A stretch of 64,000 nucleotides of DNA from Moraxella oblonga NBRC 102422 (GTDB lineage: Bacteria; Pseudomonadota; Gammaproteobacteria; Pseudomonadales; Moraxellaceae): the NCBI RefSeq assembly GCF_001598275.1, contig NZ_BCYQ01000003.1, forward strand, positions 21,336 through 85,335. Direction: 5' to 3'. Below, piece by piece: positions 36,732 through 45,952 of this stretch. The notes beneath the pieces were generated by a model. That model was not told the origin of the DNA and searched no databases. It worked only from the letters and a program-made list of their open reading frames with translations. Both the position numbers and the translations under genes were made by a program. Position 1 is the first letter of the stretch; every line of letters begins with the position of its first letter.

Positions 36732-36736
36732 TTATG

Positions 36737-36768
36737 AAAACCCTTGATTTTTCAAGGGTTTTTGTTTT
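36737..36768 (+). terminator. Terminator of tRNA-Leu
   Basis: A perfect 11-bp stem AAAACCCTTGA / TCAAGGGTTTT with a 4-nt loop and T-rich tail. Confidence 0.88.
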
Positions 36769-36800
36769 TTTGCCCTACTAAATTTATCTTGGGAACTTTT

Positions 36801-38027
36801 ATGTCAGATGTCAAAAATCATATCGTCATCATCGGTGGTGGTCATGTGGGACTTTCTTTTGCATTATTGCTTGCTCATCGGGGCATTAAAAGCACACTTC
36901 TTGAAAAAGTTGCCTACCCCACCATTTCTCCAAGCGAAGATACTCAACGACAGTATTATCTAGACTGTCGCAACACCGCCCTATCTAGACGTACGGTACA
37001 GATTTATACCCAAATTGGATTGTGGGATAAACTATCTAGTCACGCCTGCCGTATTGATAAAGTGCTGATTAGTGAGCTTGGTGGATTTGGGCAAGCTACA
37101 TTAGATAAACACGCTGAAAAAGTAGAGAGCTTTGGTGTGGTGATGGAAAATGCATGGTTTGGGCGTGTGCTTCTGCAAGCCGTTAAAGCCAATTCTTTAA
37201 TTACGTTGATTGATAAAACGAATGTTACCGATATTCATCAAAACGAAGCAGGCGTAACGGTGTCAGCTTTGACGGATAGCAACTCCACTCCATTGACATT
37301 ATCAGCTTCCCTTGTGGTGGCGTGTGATGGTCAGCATTCGCCCAGTCGCCAACTGCTTGGGGTGGGTGTAGATACACATGATTATCGCCAAGTAGGTATT
37401 GTTGGTGTGGTGGAAACAGATAAAGCTCACAACCATGTAGCGATTGAACGTTTTAGTACGGCGGGACCTTTGGCGGTATTACCATTGACCGATAATGGCG
37501 ATATACATCGCCGTTCGGTGGTATTTATTTGTCCAAAAGGAGAGGAGCAACGTTATTTAGATGATGATGAATATTTTTTAGCCACGCTCCAAAATGTATT
37601 TGGTAATCAAGCAGGTACATTTATTAAAGCAGGCAAACGAGGAGCGTATCCGCTGACTAAGGTCTTGGCTCATAGACAAGTTGTAGGAAGGTGTGTATTA
37701 ATGGGTAATGCTGTTCACACGCTACACCCTGTGGCAGGTCAAGGCTTTAATCTATGTCTTAGAGATGCTCATGCTTTGGCAAATCTTTTGGGAGAAAATC
37801 TCGCTCATGGGATTGATTTTGGTAATACATCAAGATTGCAACAATACGCCAAATCTCGCCAAAAAGACCAACATCGAGTCATCAAATTTTGTGATACGGT
37901 TGTTGGTAGTTTTACCAGTACTAGCTCTATTATGAAACTGGCTCGCAATGTCGGTTTGGTTGCGTTTGATAAGGTGCCATTTATCAAACCCATGGTGGCA
38001 ACTTATGCAATGGGTTTAAAATCGTAA
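36801..38027 (+). CDS. ubiH: 2-octaprenyl-6-methoxyphenol hydroxylase-type FAD monooxygenase
   Basis: A 408-residue flavoprotein of the UbiH/UbiF/Coq6 family, which hydroxylates the ubiquinone ring. The start MSDVKNHIVIIGGGHVGLSF is chosen because the dinucleotide-binding strand must begin there; GGGAAC lies upstream. Seen: GGGHVGLSFALLLAHRG, LVVACDGQHSPSRQLLG, and LMGNAVHTLHPVAGQGFNLC with LRDAHAL. The GNAxxTLHP form of the second FAD motif is that of UbiH, where UbiF has GDAAHTINP. The paralogues are easily confused, so the exact hydroxylation step is an inference. Confidence 0.85.
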   Translation: MSDVKNHIVIIGGGHVGLSFALLLAHRGIKSTLLEKVAYPTISPSEDTQRQYYLDCRNTALSRRTVQIYTQIGLWDKLSSHACRIDKVLISELGGFGQATLDKHAEKVESFGVVMENAWFGRVLLQAVKANSLITLIDKTNVTDIHQNEAGVTVSALTDSNSTPLTLSASLVVACDGQHSPSRQLLGVGVDTHDYRQVGIVGVVETDKAHNHVAIERFSTAGPLAVLPLTDNGDIHRRSVVFICPKGEEQRYLDDDEYFLATLQNVFGNQAGTFIKAGKRGAYPLTKVLAHRQVVGRCVLMGNAVHTLHPVAGQGFNLCLRDAHALANLLGENLAHGIDFGNTSRLQQYAKSRQKDQHRVIKFCDTVVGSFTSTSSIMKLARNVGLVAFDKVPFIKPMVATYAMGLKS

Positions 38028-38103
38028 ATTTTTGGGTTTTCCCCCTCCCCTGTTTTTGTTTCTGTTGTTTTTAAAATTTTAGAGTTTAGAGTTTATATAG
38101 ATT

Positions 38104-38928
38104 ATGTTAAATAAATTATGCCAAATCCACACCATACTAGTAAACACCACACTACCTGCCAACATTGGCTCAACCGCTCGGGCATTGCACACCATGGGCT
38201 TATCACATTTAACGGTGGTCAATCCACGCCTGCCCATTGATGACACCAGTTATGCCAACAGTGCAGGTGGTGCGTGTGTGCTAGATCATGCCAAAATTGT
38301 AGATACGCTAGATGACGCACTCTCCCCCCACTCACTAATACTTATGGCATCGGCACGTTGTCGCCATATGCCACGCCCCATACTCACACCCAGTCAGTCT
38401 GCGGTGGTGATTGATGATTTTTTAAATAAAAACCCCACATCTAGTGTGGCTTTGGTTTTTGGGCGTGAAGACAGAGGGCTTACCAATGATGAGCTTGCCC
38501 TCGCCCACTATCATATCCAAATCCCTGCTAACCCAACCTATCCTGTACTTAATGTCGCAAGTAGTGTGCAAGTTATCGCAAGTTTTATCTACGCCCATTT
38601 TCATACCCCCGCCAATGATGAACATGGCTATAACAAACATAAACCCAAATATACTCTTGACATCACACACCGCACAGATTGGGACGAGCCGGCCATCTCT
38701 TTTGATGACAACACCAAATTACAAAAAGCAGTTTTGGACTTATTTGTACAATTAAATCTTGCCAATGACGATAATTTAGCCAACCTACCCAACCGCTTGA
38801 CAAGATTGGCAAACCGAGTACAATTAGATAAAAAAGAATTTGCGTTATTGATGTCACTCATTCATCGGATTAAGCAACACATACCTTCATCAAATCCCAT
38901 TGAAAAGGCAAAATCCACCCCCAATTAA
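38104..38928 (+). CDS. trmJ: tRNA (Cm32/Um32) methyltransferase
   Basis: A 274-residue SPOUT methyltransferase that 2'-O-methylates residue 32 in tRNA anticodon loops. Seen: [20 protein letters not shown] at the N-terminus, [35 protein letters not shown], and [20 protein letters not shown] (the trefoil-knot SAM site). A TrmJ-like C-terminal helical extension completes it. It is followed by cysE, whose upstream untranslated region overlaps the trmJ end; the order trmJ-cysE is common in gammaproteobacteria. Confidence 0.93.
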   Translation: MLNKLCQIHTILVNTTLPANIGSTARALHTMGLSHLTVVNPRLPIDDTSYANSAGGACVLDHAKIVDTLDDALSPHSLILMASARCRHMPRPILTPSQSAVVIDDFLNKNPTSSVALVFGREDRGLTNDELALAHYHIQIPANPTYPVLNVASSVQVIASFIYAHFHTPANDEHGYNKHKPKYTLDITHRTDWDEPAISFDDNTKLQKAVLDLFVQLNLANDDNLANLPNRLTRLANRVQLDKKEFALLMSLIHRIKQHIPSSNPIEKAKSTPN

Positions 38929-38971
38929 CCAAGCACTCAAAAATCCCAACCAAACATCAAAAGGAAACATC

Positions 38972-39760
38972 ATGAACCCCCTAAAAACCTTACTTACCCT
39001 AAAAAACGACATCATGGACGACATTGATAACATTTTACAAAAAGACCCTGCTGCCAAAAATCGTCTTGAAATTGTGCTTGCCTATCCAGGTTTGCACGCT
39101 CGTACCTTACATCGCCTATCTCACACACTTTGGCAAAAAGATTATAAAGTAACTGCCCGTACGCTATCACACATCACACGTGTGGCAACAGGCATTGAAA
39201 TTCACCCTGCCACCAAAATTGGCAAACGATTATTCATAGATCATGGCATGGGTGTGGTGATTGGTGAAACAGCTGAAATTGGTGATGATGTTACTTTGTA
39301 TCACGGTGTTACCTTGGGAGGCGTATCTTGGGAAAAAGGAGCAAAACGCCACCCCACGCTTGGCAACAATGTCGTGGTGGGTGCTGGAGCAAAGATTTTG
39401 GGCGGATTTACTGTGGGTGATAATGCCAAAATCGGCTCAAATGCCGTCGTTGTCAAGCCCGTACCAAACAACGCCACAATGGTAGGGGCTGCCGCTCGTA
39501 TGATTGATAAAGAAAAAGAAAACCACCAAAAAAGCAATACCAACCTTAATAATCAAGCTTTGTTTAATGCTTATGGTTTAAAACCAGACAGTAATGACCC
39601 TGTTGCCAGTAGCATTAGCACGCTGTTGATACATATCCAAAAACAAGACAAACAAATAGAAAATCTTGCCAATACTCTGTGCCATCTTGACCCCAATTTT
39701 TGCAAAGAAGAAATACACCCCATTTGCAAAGATGATTTGGAAGTTTTAGAAAATGAATAA
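38972..39760 (+). CDS. cysE: Serine O-acetyltransferase
   Basis: A 262-residue left-handed beta-helix acyltransferase that acetylates L-serine, the first step of cysteine synthesis. The start [20 protein letters not shown] follows AAAAGGAAAC; the frame extends upstream into trmJ but lacks conservation. Seen: hexapeptide repeats [40 protein letters not shown], and [20 protein letters not shown] with the catalytic His/Asp pattern. The N-terminal helical domain is short, as in the EpsC/short SAT group. The C-terminal tail is longer than usual and helical. Confidence 0.94.
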   Translation: MNPLKTLLTLKNDIMDDIDNILQKDPAAKNRLEIVLAYPGLHARTLHRLSHTLWQKDYKVTARTLSHITRVATGIEIHPATKIGKRLFIDHGMGVVIGETAEIGDDVTLYHGVTLGGVSWEKGAKRHPTLGNNVVVGAGAKILGGFTVGDNAKIGSNAVVVKPVPNNATMVGAAARMIDKEKENHQKSNTNLNNQALFNAYGLKPDSNDPVASSISTLLIHIQKQDKQIENLANTLCHLDPNFCKEEIHPICKDDLEVLENE

Positions 39761-39820
39761 TTGAAAAAAATTTAGAATTGTTATTTTTAAATTGACATTA
39801 TTTAATTGGGATAATATCTA

Positions 39821-40450
39821 ATGAAAACTATTCTTTTAAACACCACTCCAATGCCTGTTAATAATATTTATTGTATTGGCAGAAGTTATGCTGAACATAT
39901 TAGTGAATTAAATAATGTGCCTAGTGATAATCCTGTGGTATTTTTAAAACCAACCACCAGTTTAACCACTGCCAATCAATTAACCTTACCTAAGTTTTCC
40001 AATGACATTCATCACGAAGTAGAATTGGTTTTATATATTGGCACAGATATTGATGATCATAAAATACCCACTTTGGACGATATTGCAGGCTATGCGGTAG
40101 GGCTTGATTTGACAGCACGAGACATTCAAAGTCAGTTAAAAGCAAAAGGACACCCTTGGACACTTGCCAAAGGCTTTAAAAATGCGGCGTGGGTATCGCC
40201 CTTTGTGGCAGGCGTGCCAAGCGTTCATCATTTGTCTTTAGCGGTTAATGGGCAACTCCGTCAAAATGACAGCACCGATAAACTGTTGTATAATTTTACT
40301 TATCAATTGCACTATTTGCACGCCCATTTTGGACTAAGAGCAGGGGATTTGATTTTTACAGGCACACCAAAAGGGGTTGGGCAATTAAAGACAGGCGATA
40401 CATTAGTGGCAGGACTTGATGATAAACGCTTTGAATTAAGTGTGATTTGA
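39821..40450 (+). CDS. Fumarylacetoacetate hydrolase (FAH) family protein
   Basis: A 209-residue metal-dependent FAH-fold enzyme similar to YcgM-type fumarylpyruvate hydrolases/oxaloacetate decarboxylases. Seen: IYCIGRSYAEHISELNNVPS, NPVVFLKPTTSL, the metal ligands in HHEVELVLYIG (Glu-x-Glu), VGLDLTARDIQSQLKAKGHP followed by WTLAKGF, and GDLIFTGTPKGVGQLKTGD. The chemistry is C-C bond cleavage or decarboxylation of a 2-keto acid; the substrate is not predictable. It is transcribed with a small membrane protein gene 15 bp downstream. Confidence 0.88.
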   Translation: MKTILLNTTPMPVNNIYCIGRSYAEHISELNNVPSDNPVVFLKPTTSLTTANQLTLPKFSNDIHHEVELVLYIGTDIDDHKIPTLDDIAGYAVGLDLTARDIQSQLKAKGHPWTLAKGFKNAAWVSPFVAGVPSVHHLSLAVNGQLRQNDSTDKLLYNFTYQLHYLHAHFGLRAGDLIFTGTPKGVGQLKTGDTLVAGLDDKRFELSVI

Positions 40451-40465
40451 TATTAGATATTTAAG

Positions 40466-40942
40466 ATGAAACTACCAAAGAAAAAAGGTTGGTTAAAGTT
40501 TTTTGCTTTGATTGTTGCACTTACTGCAATCAGCATTATTATGAGTTTGGATTTGATTTTTGCATTGCCTTTAATGGTGCTTACTCTTATTTTGTATTAT
40601 TTTGATAAAAGCACACCACAGCGCCAAAGTAAAATAAAAATCATCTCTTATTTAATACTCTTATTTTTTGTTATTTTTGGTAAATCTTTGGTTGGTTCTA
40701 TTTTTAAAGATAATACCGAGCAAGTTTGTGGGATATTGATTAAAAATGACTTTGAGTTTTTTAATAGATTTATTTTAAATAAGCCCAATATCCTTATTCA
40801 AAAATATAATCAAATCCTAGAATTTCGTTTCATTACGAACATTCCCTTAAATTCTAAGGTGTGTGTTAATTATGTTGAATCAGATGATAGCATTTGGTTT
40901 TATAATGATTATGTATTGGATATTCAAGAAATTAAAAATTAG
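40466..40942 (+). CDS. Small membrane protein of unknown function
   Basis: A 158-residue protein with three likely membrane helices (FFALIVALTAISIIMSLDLI, FALPLMVLTLILYYF, SYLILLFFVIFGKSLVGSIF). A hydrophilic C-terminal half contains two Cys (EQVCGILIK, SKVCVNYVE). No family is recognised. It is AT-rich and lies between FAH and a second small membrane gene, all upstream of purD. It may be an accessory insertion. Confidence 0.55.
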   Translation: MKLPKKKGWLKFFALIVALTAISIIMSLDLIFALPLMVLTLILYYFDKSTPQRQSKIKIISYLILLFFVIFGKSLVGSIFKDNTEQVCGILIKNDFEFFNRFILNKPNILIQKYNQILEFRFITNIPLNSKVCVNYVESDDSIWFYNDYVLDIQEIKN

Positions 40943-41054
40943 CAAAAATAATTATTTTCAATATTATTACAAATGATTTGTGTGATTATAATTAGGGTAT
41001 ATTATAAATTTATTAAAAATTTTCTTAATGTTTTTTTTAAGATAAGGATACAAT

Positions 41055-41396
41055 ATGATTTCCATTAAAGAATTTATTAAAAATGAAGTTATTCCGTTAT
41101 TGATACTTGATGTGATTGTTTTATTTTTTGCGTTACTTGAACCAATATCTTTTGGATTAAGTATTCGTTCTGAACTCCCATTTTTTGAAAAAATTTCTGA
41201 TATATTTTTATTTGTATCCATTATTTCCATTCCTTATTTTTTAATTTGGTCTGTTATTTACTTTTTGATTTATCTTTTGTATAATAAGACCAACAAAAGA
41301 GAAAGACTATCTCCATTCGTTGCTTTTATTGTATTTATGCTTAAAGTTTTTATGGGATTTTTTATTTTTGCATTTTTACAAGTCGGCAGAACTTAA
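41055..41396 (+). CDS. Small membrane protein of unknown function
   Basis: A 113-residue protein with about three membrane segments (VIPLLILDVIVLFFALLEPI, SDIFLFVSIISIPYFLIWSV joining a following Tyr/Leu-rich helix, and VAFIVFMLKVFMGFFIFAFL). Short charged loops (NKTNKRER) lie between them. It is not recognised. AAGGATACAAT precedes the start. It lies 17 bp before purD and may be read with it. Confidence 0.55.
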   Translation: MISIKEFIKNEVIPLLILDVIVLFFALLEPISFGLSIRSELPFFEKISDIFLFVSIISIPYFLIWSVIYFLIYLLYNKTNKRERLSPFVAFIVFMLKVFMGFFIFAFLQVGRT

Positions 41397-41413
41397 TTTT
41401 AATAGGAAACTCT

Positions 41414-42685
41414 ATGAACCTTTTAGTATTAGGCACTGGCGGACGAGAACACGCCCTAGCATACAAACTTGCCCAAGATGACAAAGTTAAAACCGTCTTT
41501 GTCGCCACAGGCAACGCAGGCACAAAAAGCGAGCCAAAACTACAAAATGTGGCTTTGGACATCAAAGACCATAAGGCTGTTGCCACCTTTTGCCAAAATA
41601 ACGGCATTGAATTTGTGTTGGTGGGTGCAGAAGCTCCCCTAGTGGCTGGCATTGTGGACGATTTACAAAAAGAGAACATCAAGGTTTGGGGGTGTAGCCA
41701 GTACTGCTCACAGCTTGAAGGTTCAAAAGCCTTTGCCAAAGATTTTATGGTCAAACACGCCATTCCCACCGCCTTTTATGAAGTGTTTAGCGAAGTTGCC
41801 CCTGCCAAAGACTTTGTCAAACAGCAGGGTACGCCCATTGTCATTAAGGCGGACGGCTTAGCAGCAGGTAAAGGCGTGATTGTGGCGATGAATGAAGCGG
41901 AAGCCTTTGGTGCTATTGATGATATGCTCTCTGGTAATAAATTTGGGCAGGCAGGCTCTCGTGTCGTCATTGAGGAGTTTTTGGCAGGGGAGGAGGCGTC
42001 CTTTATTTGTATGATTGATGGCAAAAACATTTTGCCGATGGCAACCAGTCAAGACCACAAACGCATTTTTGAAGGCGATAAAGGCGATAACACAGGTGGA
42101 ATGGGGGCGTACAGTCCTGCCCCTGTGGTAACGGACGAGGTTCATCAAAAGGTGATGAACCAGATTATCCGCCCTGTGGTGCAGGCGATGGCGGACAATG
42201 GCACGCCTTATACAGGCTTTTTGTATGCTGGTTTGATGATTGATAAGGATAGCAACCCTAAGGTCATTGAGTTTAATTGCCGATTTGGCGACCCTGAAAC
42301 CCAGCCGATTATGATGCGTTTAAAATCATCTTTGGTGGATTTGATTATGCTTGGGCTTGATGGCAATTTGCCAAGCGTGGCAGAGTGGGACGACCGCCCT
42401 GCTTTGGGCATTGTGCTGGCTGGCAGGGACTACCCACAAGGCTCTAATAAAGGCGATGTCATTACAGGTCTTGGTGAGACTGATGATGTCAAGATTTTTC
42501 ACGCAGGCACGGCGGTCAATGACAAGGGCGAAATCATTACGAGTGGCGGTCGTATTGTCTGTGTTACCGCACTTGGGGAGAGTATCAAAGACGCTCAAAC
42601 AAAGGCGCTGGCAGTGTGTGAGCAGGTGCAATTTGACGGCAAGCAATACCGCAGGGATATTGGCTGGCGGGCGATTGGGCGTTAA
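41414..42685 (+). CDS. purD: Phosphoribosylamine--glycine ligase
   Basis: A 423-residue ATP-grasp enzyme that joins glycine to phosphoribosylamine in purine synthesis. Seen: MNLLVLGTGGREHALAYKLA, FVLVGAEAPLVAGIVDDL, IVIKADGLAAGKGVIVAMNE, DHKRIFEGDKGDNTGGMGAY, and FNCRFGDPETQPIMMRL. Length is standard. AATAGGAAAC precedes the start. A good terminator follows. Confidence 0.97.
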   Translation: MNLLVLGTGGREHALAYKLAQDDKVKTVFVATGNAGTKSEPKLQNVALDIKDHKAVATFCQNNGIEFVLVGAEAPLVAGIVDDLQKENIKVWGCSQYCSQLEGSKAFAKDFMVKHAIPTAFYEVFSEVAPAKDFVKQQGTPIVIKADGLAAGKGVIVAMNEAEAFGAIDDMLSGNKFGQAGSRVVIEEFLAGEEASFICMIDGKNILPMATSQDHKRIFEGDKGDNTGGMGAYSPAPVVTDEVHQKVMNQIIRPVVQAMADNGTPYTGFLYAGLMIDKDSNPKVIEFNCRFGDPETQPIMMRLKSSLVDLIMLGLDGNLPSVAEWDDRPALGIVLAGRDYPQGSNKGDVITGLGETDDVKIFHAGTAVNDKGEIITSGGRIVCVTALGESIKDAQTKALAVCEQVQFDGKQYRRDIGWRAIGR

Positions 42686-42706
42686 TCACCTTGCTCTATA
42701 TCAGAT

Positions 42707-42738
42707 AAAAACCGACCATGATTGTCGGTTTTTATTTT
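42707..42738 (+). terminator. Terminator of purD
   Basis: A perfect 10-bp stem AAAAACCGAC / GTCGGTTTTT with a 7-nt loop and T-rich tail. Confidence 0.88.
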
Positions 42739-43204
42739 ATTAATATCTAAGCATGGTTTTGGCTTGTGTCATGGCAAAATCCAATAATTACCACAAGTAA
42801 TCAGGCGTATAATGCACCATGAAAAGCTAACAAATCCAATGATGCCTACAATTCATCTAAATATTTATGGTTCTTTAAACATGATAGGCATTCATTTGGT
42901 CTTTTTATATCATCTTTTTTGCCCATTCGTTTAAACGCATACTTTGACAAATTTATCATTAGCAATTGATCAAGCAACGTTCAACCATGTTATATTTACA
43001 CACTTATCAAATTTAAGATATGCCATAAGCACCGCTTTACCCCACCCTATCTTGTTTGGGTTTTGAAAAAAAAAAATTAGGATTATGTTAAATAAATTGA
43101 GCCAAAACTGCATTTAGTAACACTTGTTTGATTTACTGATTTGTTTCTGCCAATTTGTGGCAAATTTTTGCTATAATATCCCAAATTTTATTCATACAAG
43201 TACA
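42739..43204. other. Non-coding gap with degenerate sequence
   Basis: No intact gene is seen. The minus strand near 42960-42990 reads NMVERC in one frame, vaguely like IS5-type transposase ends, but stops follow. Around 43085-43124 the bases GATTATGTTAAATAAATT repeat the start of trmJ (38101) and then diverge. An A11 run lies near 43066. These look like scars of past rearrangement. Confidence 0.4.
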
Positions 43205-44557
43205 ATGACTGACAAACCCCTAAACACCCTAAAAACTTCCCCACTAGACCGTCAGTTGTCCCTTGCCAAAACATCACTCACCATTGGCAAAAACTGGGCA
43301 AAAACTGGGTTATCAGGACTATTTTTATCCAAAGAACAACGAGAAACCCAAAAAGATGCTTTTATGCAAGAGCAAGCCAATTATCTGGTGGCAGAGCTTG
43401 GCAAACTCAAAGGTTCAGTCGTCAAAGTCGGTCAAATGCTTGCCTTATATGGTGAGCATATGCTCCCCCCTGCAGTCGTATCTGCCTTACATACCTTAGA
43501 TGCTGATACCGCACCGATTGCATGGAGTGTGATTTATGAGGCATTAAAACATGAACTTGGCGAGCGAATTGATGATTTTGAGATTGAGCAGACACCGATT
43601 GGCACAGCAAGCCTCGCCCAAGTACATAAGGCATACCACAAATTTTCAGGGCGTACAGTTGCTTTAAAAATTCAGTATCCCAATGTCGCAGGAGCGATTG
43701 ATGCTGATTTGGCGGTTTTTAAAAAATTACTCAAAGTAACAGGCATTTTACCACAAACTCGTGCCTTAGATGATTGGTTTGATGAAATTCGTGAACTTTT
43801 GTACCGTGAAGTGGATTATCGCATGGAGGCTGACACCACCAAACGCTTTGCCACCTATTTGGCAAATGATGACCGCTATGTTGTGCCGACCATTTATGAT
43901 AATTATTCTACTGACCGCCTGATTTGCATGAGTTTTGAGTCAGGGTTATCACTCAATGATGAACAAATTTTAAACCTGCCCCAAGACCGCAAAAATGCAC
44001 TTGGACAATCCGCCATTGACATCGTCATGCGTGAACTGTTTGAATGGGGGGAAATGCAAACTGACCCAAATTTTGGCAATTATTTGGTACGACTGGGTAC
44101 ACAAGGGGAAACCGACAAACTGGTATTATTGGACTTTGGGGCAATCAAACAGTTTGATAAAAAACTGCTTACCATTGCCAACAATCTACTTGTGGCGGGG
44201 TTTTACCAAGATAAAACAATGATGAAAAATGCCATGACAGGCTATGATTTTTTTGATAACCTAAATGGCAAACCCAAAGACGACATGGCAACGGTATTTT
44301 TAATGGCATGTGAACCTTTTGCCAAGCCTCATCTGATTGATGAAAAATTGCTAGATGATGGCAGATACATTTGGGCAAATTCAGATTTGTACAACCGTGT
44401 GATGGTGAGTGCCAAAGATGGCATGACTTCCAAAGAATTTACCTTGCCACCCAAAGAGATGATGTTTATCAGTCGCAAATTCATTGGAGCATACGCCCTA
44501 CTCTCCGCCATTGATGCACGCACTGACAGTTTGGGACTGATCGGTCAATATGTTTAG
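43205..44557 (+). CDS. AarF/ABC1/UbiB-family kinase-like protein
   Basis: A 450-residue atypical kinase-like protein. The start MTDKPLNTLKTSPLDRQLSL is chosen because the 27-residue upstream extension is hydrophobic and non-conserved. Seen: the ABC1 KxGQ motif in KGSVVKVGQMLALYGEHMLP, the Ala-rich loop IGTASLAQVHKAYHK, VALKIQYPNVAGAIDADLAV, DPNFGNYLVR, and the DFG-like LLDFGAIKQF. It lacks the C-terminal membrane helices of true UbiB, so it is a soluble ABC1 paralogue. These ATPases support lipid or quinone biosynthesis; the substrate is unknown. Confidence 0.85.
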   Translation: MTDKPLNTLKTSPLDRQLSLAKTSLTIGKNWAKTGLSGLFLSKEQRETQKDAFMQEQANYLVAELGKLKGSVVKVGQMLALYGEHMLPPAVVSALHTLDADTAPIAWSVIYEALKHELGERIDDFEIEQTPIGTASLAQVHKAYHKFSGRTVALKIQYPNVAGAIDADLAVFKKLLKVTGILPQTRALDDWFDEIRELLYREVDYRMEADTTKRFATYLANDDRYVVPTIYDNYSTDRLICMSFESGLSLNDEQILNLPQDRKNALGQSAIDIVMRELFEWGEMQTDPNFGNYLVRLGTQGETDKLVLLDFGAIKQFDKKLLTIANNLLVAGFYQDKTMMKNAMTGYDFFDNLNGKPKDDMATVFLMACEPFAKPHLIDEKLLDDGRYIWANSDLYNRVMVSAKDGMTSKEFTLPPKEMMFISRKFIGAYALLSAIDARTDSLGLIGQYV

Positions 44558-44590
44558 GGCTAAAACACCGCCTTATATTATGGAAAAACG

Positions 44591-44962
44591 ATGAGAATTT
44601 TATTAATATTACTTGGTCTAGTCAGCACCTACGCTTTTGCCATCTCTGGTAGCGAACTTGTCAAAGATGCACGTACCCAAATTGGCAAAACTACAAGCTA
44701 CGACCCTGCCTACACCTCGCTTACCTATCCTATGGGTGACGTCCCCATTCATAAAGGCGTATGTACAGATGTGGTGGTGCGAGCATTACGTCATCAAGGC
44801 ATGGATTTACAAGAACTCATTCACAAAGACATGAAAAGCAACTTTTCGGCTTATCCCAAAAAATGGGGGCTAAAATCACCCGACAAAAACATCGATCACC
44901 GCCGTGTCCCAAATATCGCCACCTATTTTAAACGCAAAGGCTACACCGTCAAAGGCGTATAG
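44591..44962 (+). pseudogene. DUF1287 protein, 3'-truncated
   Basis: A 123-residue reading frame with signal peptide MRILLILLGLVSTYAFA. It is followed by the DUF1287 N-terminal half: GSELVKDARTQIGKTTSYDP, KGVCTDVVVRALRHQGMDLQ with the Cys, and MKSNFSAYPKKWGLKSPDKN followed by IDHRRVPNIATYFKRKG. The usual ~80 C-terminal residues, with the conserved His motif of this NlpC/P60-like family, are missing. After the stop the DNA belongs to other genes. The 3' half was probably lost by deletion, so the product is likely inactive. Confidence 0.75.
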
Positions 44963-45023
44963 TACAAGCAGGTATGCAAAGCAATCAATAACCTTATCCT
45001 TAATGCCAATCTCTTCGGCTTCC

Positions 45024-45305
45024 TCAATTTCTTCTACCATCTCTCGACCACTCCGTTATCTGCAAAAACCGACAATACACCATCAGCTCTTCTGCTCTGT
45101 CATCACCCAATGTTTTGGCTTTTTCTAGCCAAGCCATACTTTTGGTAAGGTCTTTGGGTAAGTATTCACCTTTAAAATAGCACCAACCTAGCATATAGGC
45201 AACATCGGCATTACCCTCATTGGCTAGGGTTTCTAATTTTGTTAGGTTGTCTGGATTGCTATGTATATGTTCTAATAGTGATTGATGATGTGATATTTTA
45301 TTCAT
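45024..45305 (-). CDS. Short Sel1-like repeat protein
   Basis: A 93-residue protein starting MNKISHHQSLLEHIHSNPDN. It contains one or two Sel1/TPR-like repeats: LETLANEGNADVAYMLGWCY, then FKGEYLPKDLTKSMAWLEKA. Sel1 proteins act as protein-interaction scaffolds. The short length suggests a fragment or a small adaptor. It lies between the truncated DUF1287 gene and the RTX relics. No clear ribosome site was seen. Confidence 0.6.
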   Translation of the reverse strand: MNKISHHQSLLEHIHSNPDNLTKLETLANEGNADVAYMLGWCYFKGEYLPKDLTKSMAWLEKAKTLGDDRAEELMVYCRFLQITEWSRDGRRN

Positions 45306-45399
45306 TTTTTTGTTGTACTTTTGTTTAAGGTTTGCCATTCTAACACAATATACAAACGTTTTTTTGTTATCTTACTGATGATTTAAAAAAATAAAATAG

Positions 45400-45950
45400 T
45401 TAAGCAATACATTTATAATCATCTTCATCATTGATAGGCAACGCAATAGAAAAATTTAGTGGATTATCCCTATTTTTGATAGCGGTGTAGAGTATATTTC
45501 CTTGATTGTCTTTGGCTTCCCAGATGCCTGTATTGTGTGTTTGTTTGATAAAGGGTTTTGGTAGGGCTTTATCATTAAACATAATCATACCCTTATCATC
45601 AGAATCAAAAATGGTGTCGTGGTCTTTGATGTGGTAGGTGTCGTAGCCTGTGCGACCTTCTAGGTAGTCGTTGCCTTCGCCACCGATTAGAGTGTCGTTG
45701 CCTTGCCTACCAAATAGGAAGTTGTTATTGTCGCCTACATCTTTGGCATTTATAGGTTAAGTTCGTTGTTTTGGTTGTGTTTGGTGTAATCAATGCTATC
45801 ACCAGTCAAAATAAAGGGATTCAAATGTTTAATGGCATACCTTGTAGCTATTGATAATTTAGAATCTTGATTGGCAACTGACAGTAGTTATTAATTGATT
45901 TAGTACTTGGATTTTGGTACCACAATAAGATTTAAATAACGCTTGCGTAT
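45400..45950 (-). pseudogene. RTX-repeat protein, C-terminal relic
   Basis: On the minus strand, translation from about 45760 to 45400 gives RTX nonapeptides (GRQGNDTLIGGEGNDYLEGR, then TGYDTYHIKDHDTIFDSDDK) followed by a C-terminal segment ending ALPINDEDDYKCIA. This is a calcium-binding secreted-toxin type tail, as in FrpA/FrpC-like proteins. No ATG precedes the repeats. Immediately upstream another frame reads KLSIATRYAIKHLNPFILTG, then DSIDYTKHNQNNELNL and a stop, joined by a frameshift near 45757. Gly-Gly-x-Gly-x-Asp repeats bind calcium after type I secretion. The gene is dead. Confidence 0.75.
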
Positions 45951-45952
45951 TA

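Noticed and set aside
45400..45760. RTX fragment as part of an mbx-type hemolysin operon
   Set aside because: No mbxC/B/D-type acyltransferase or type I secretion genes are adjacent, and the visible tail is not clearly that of MbxA.
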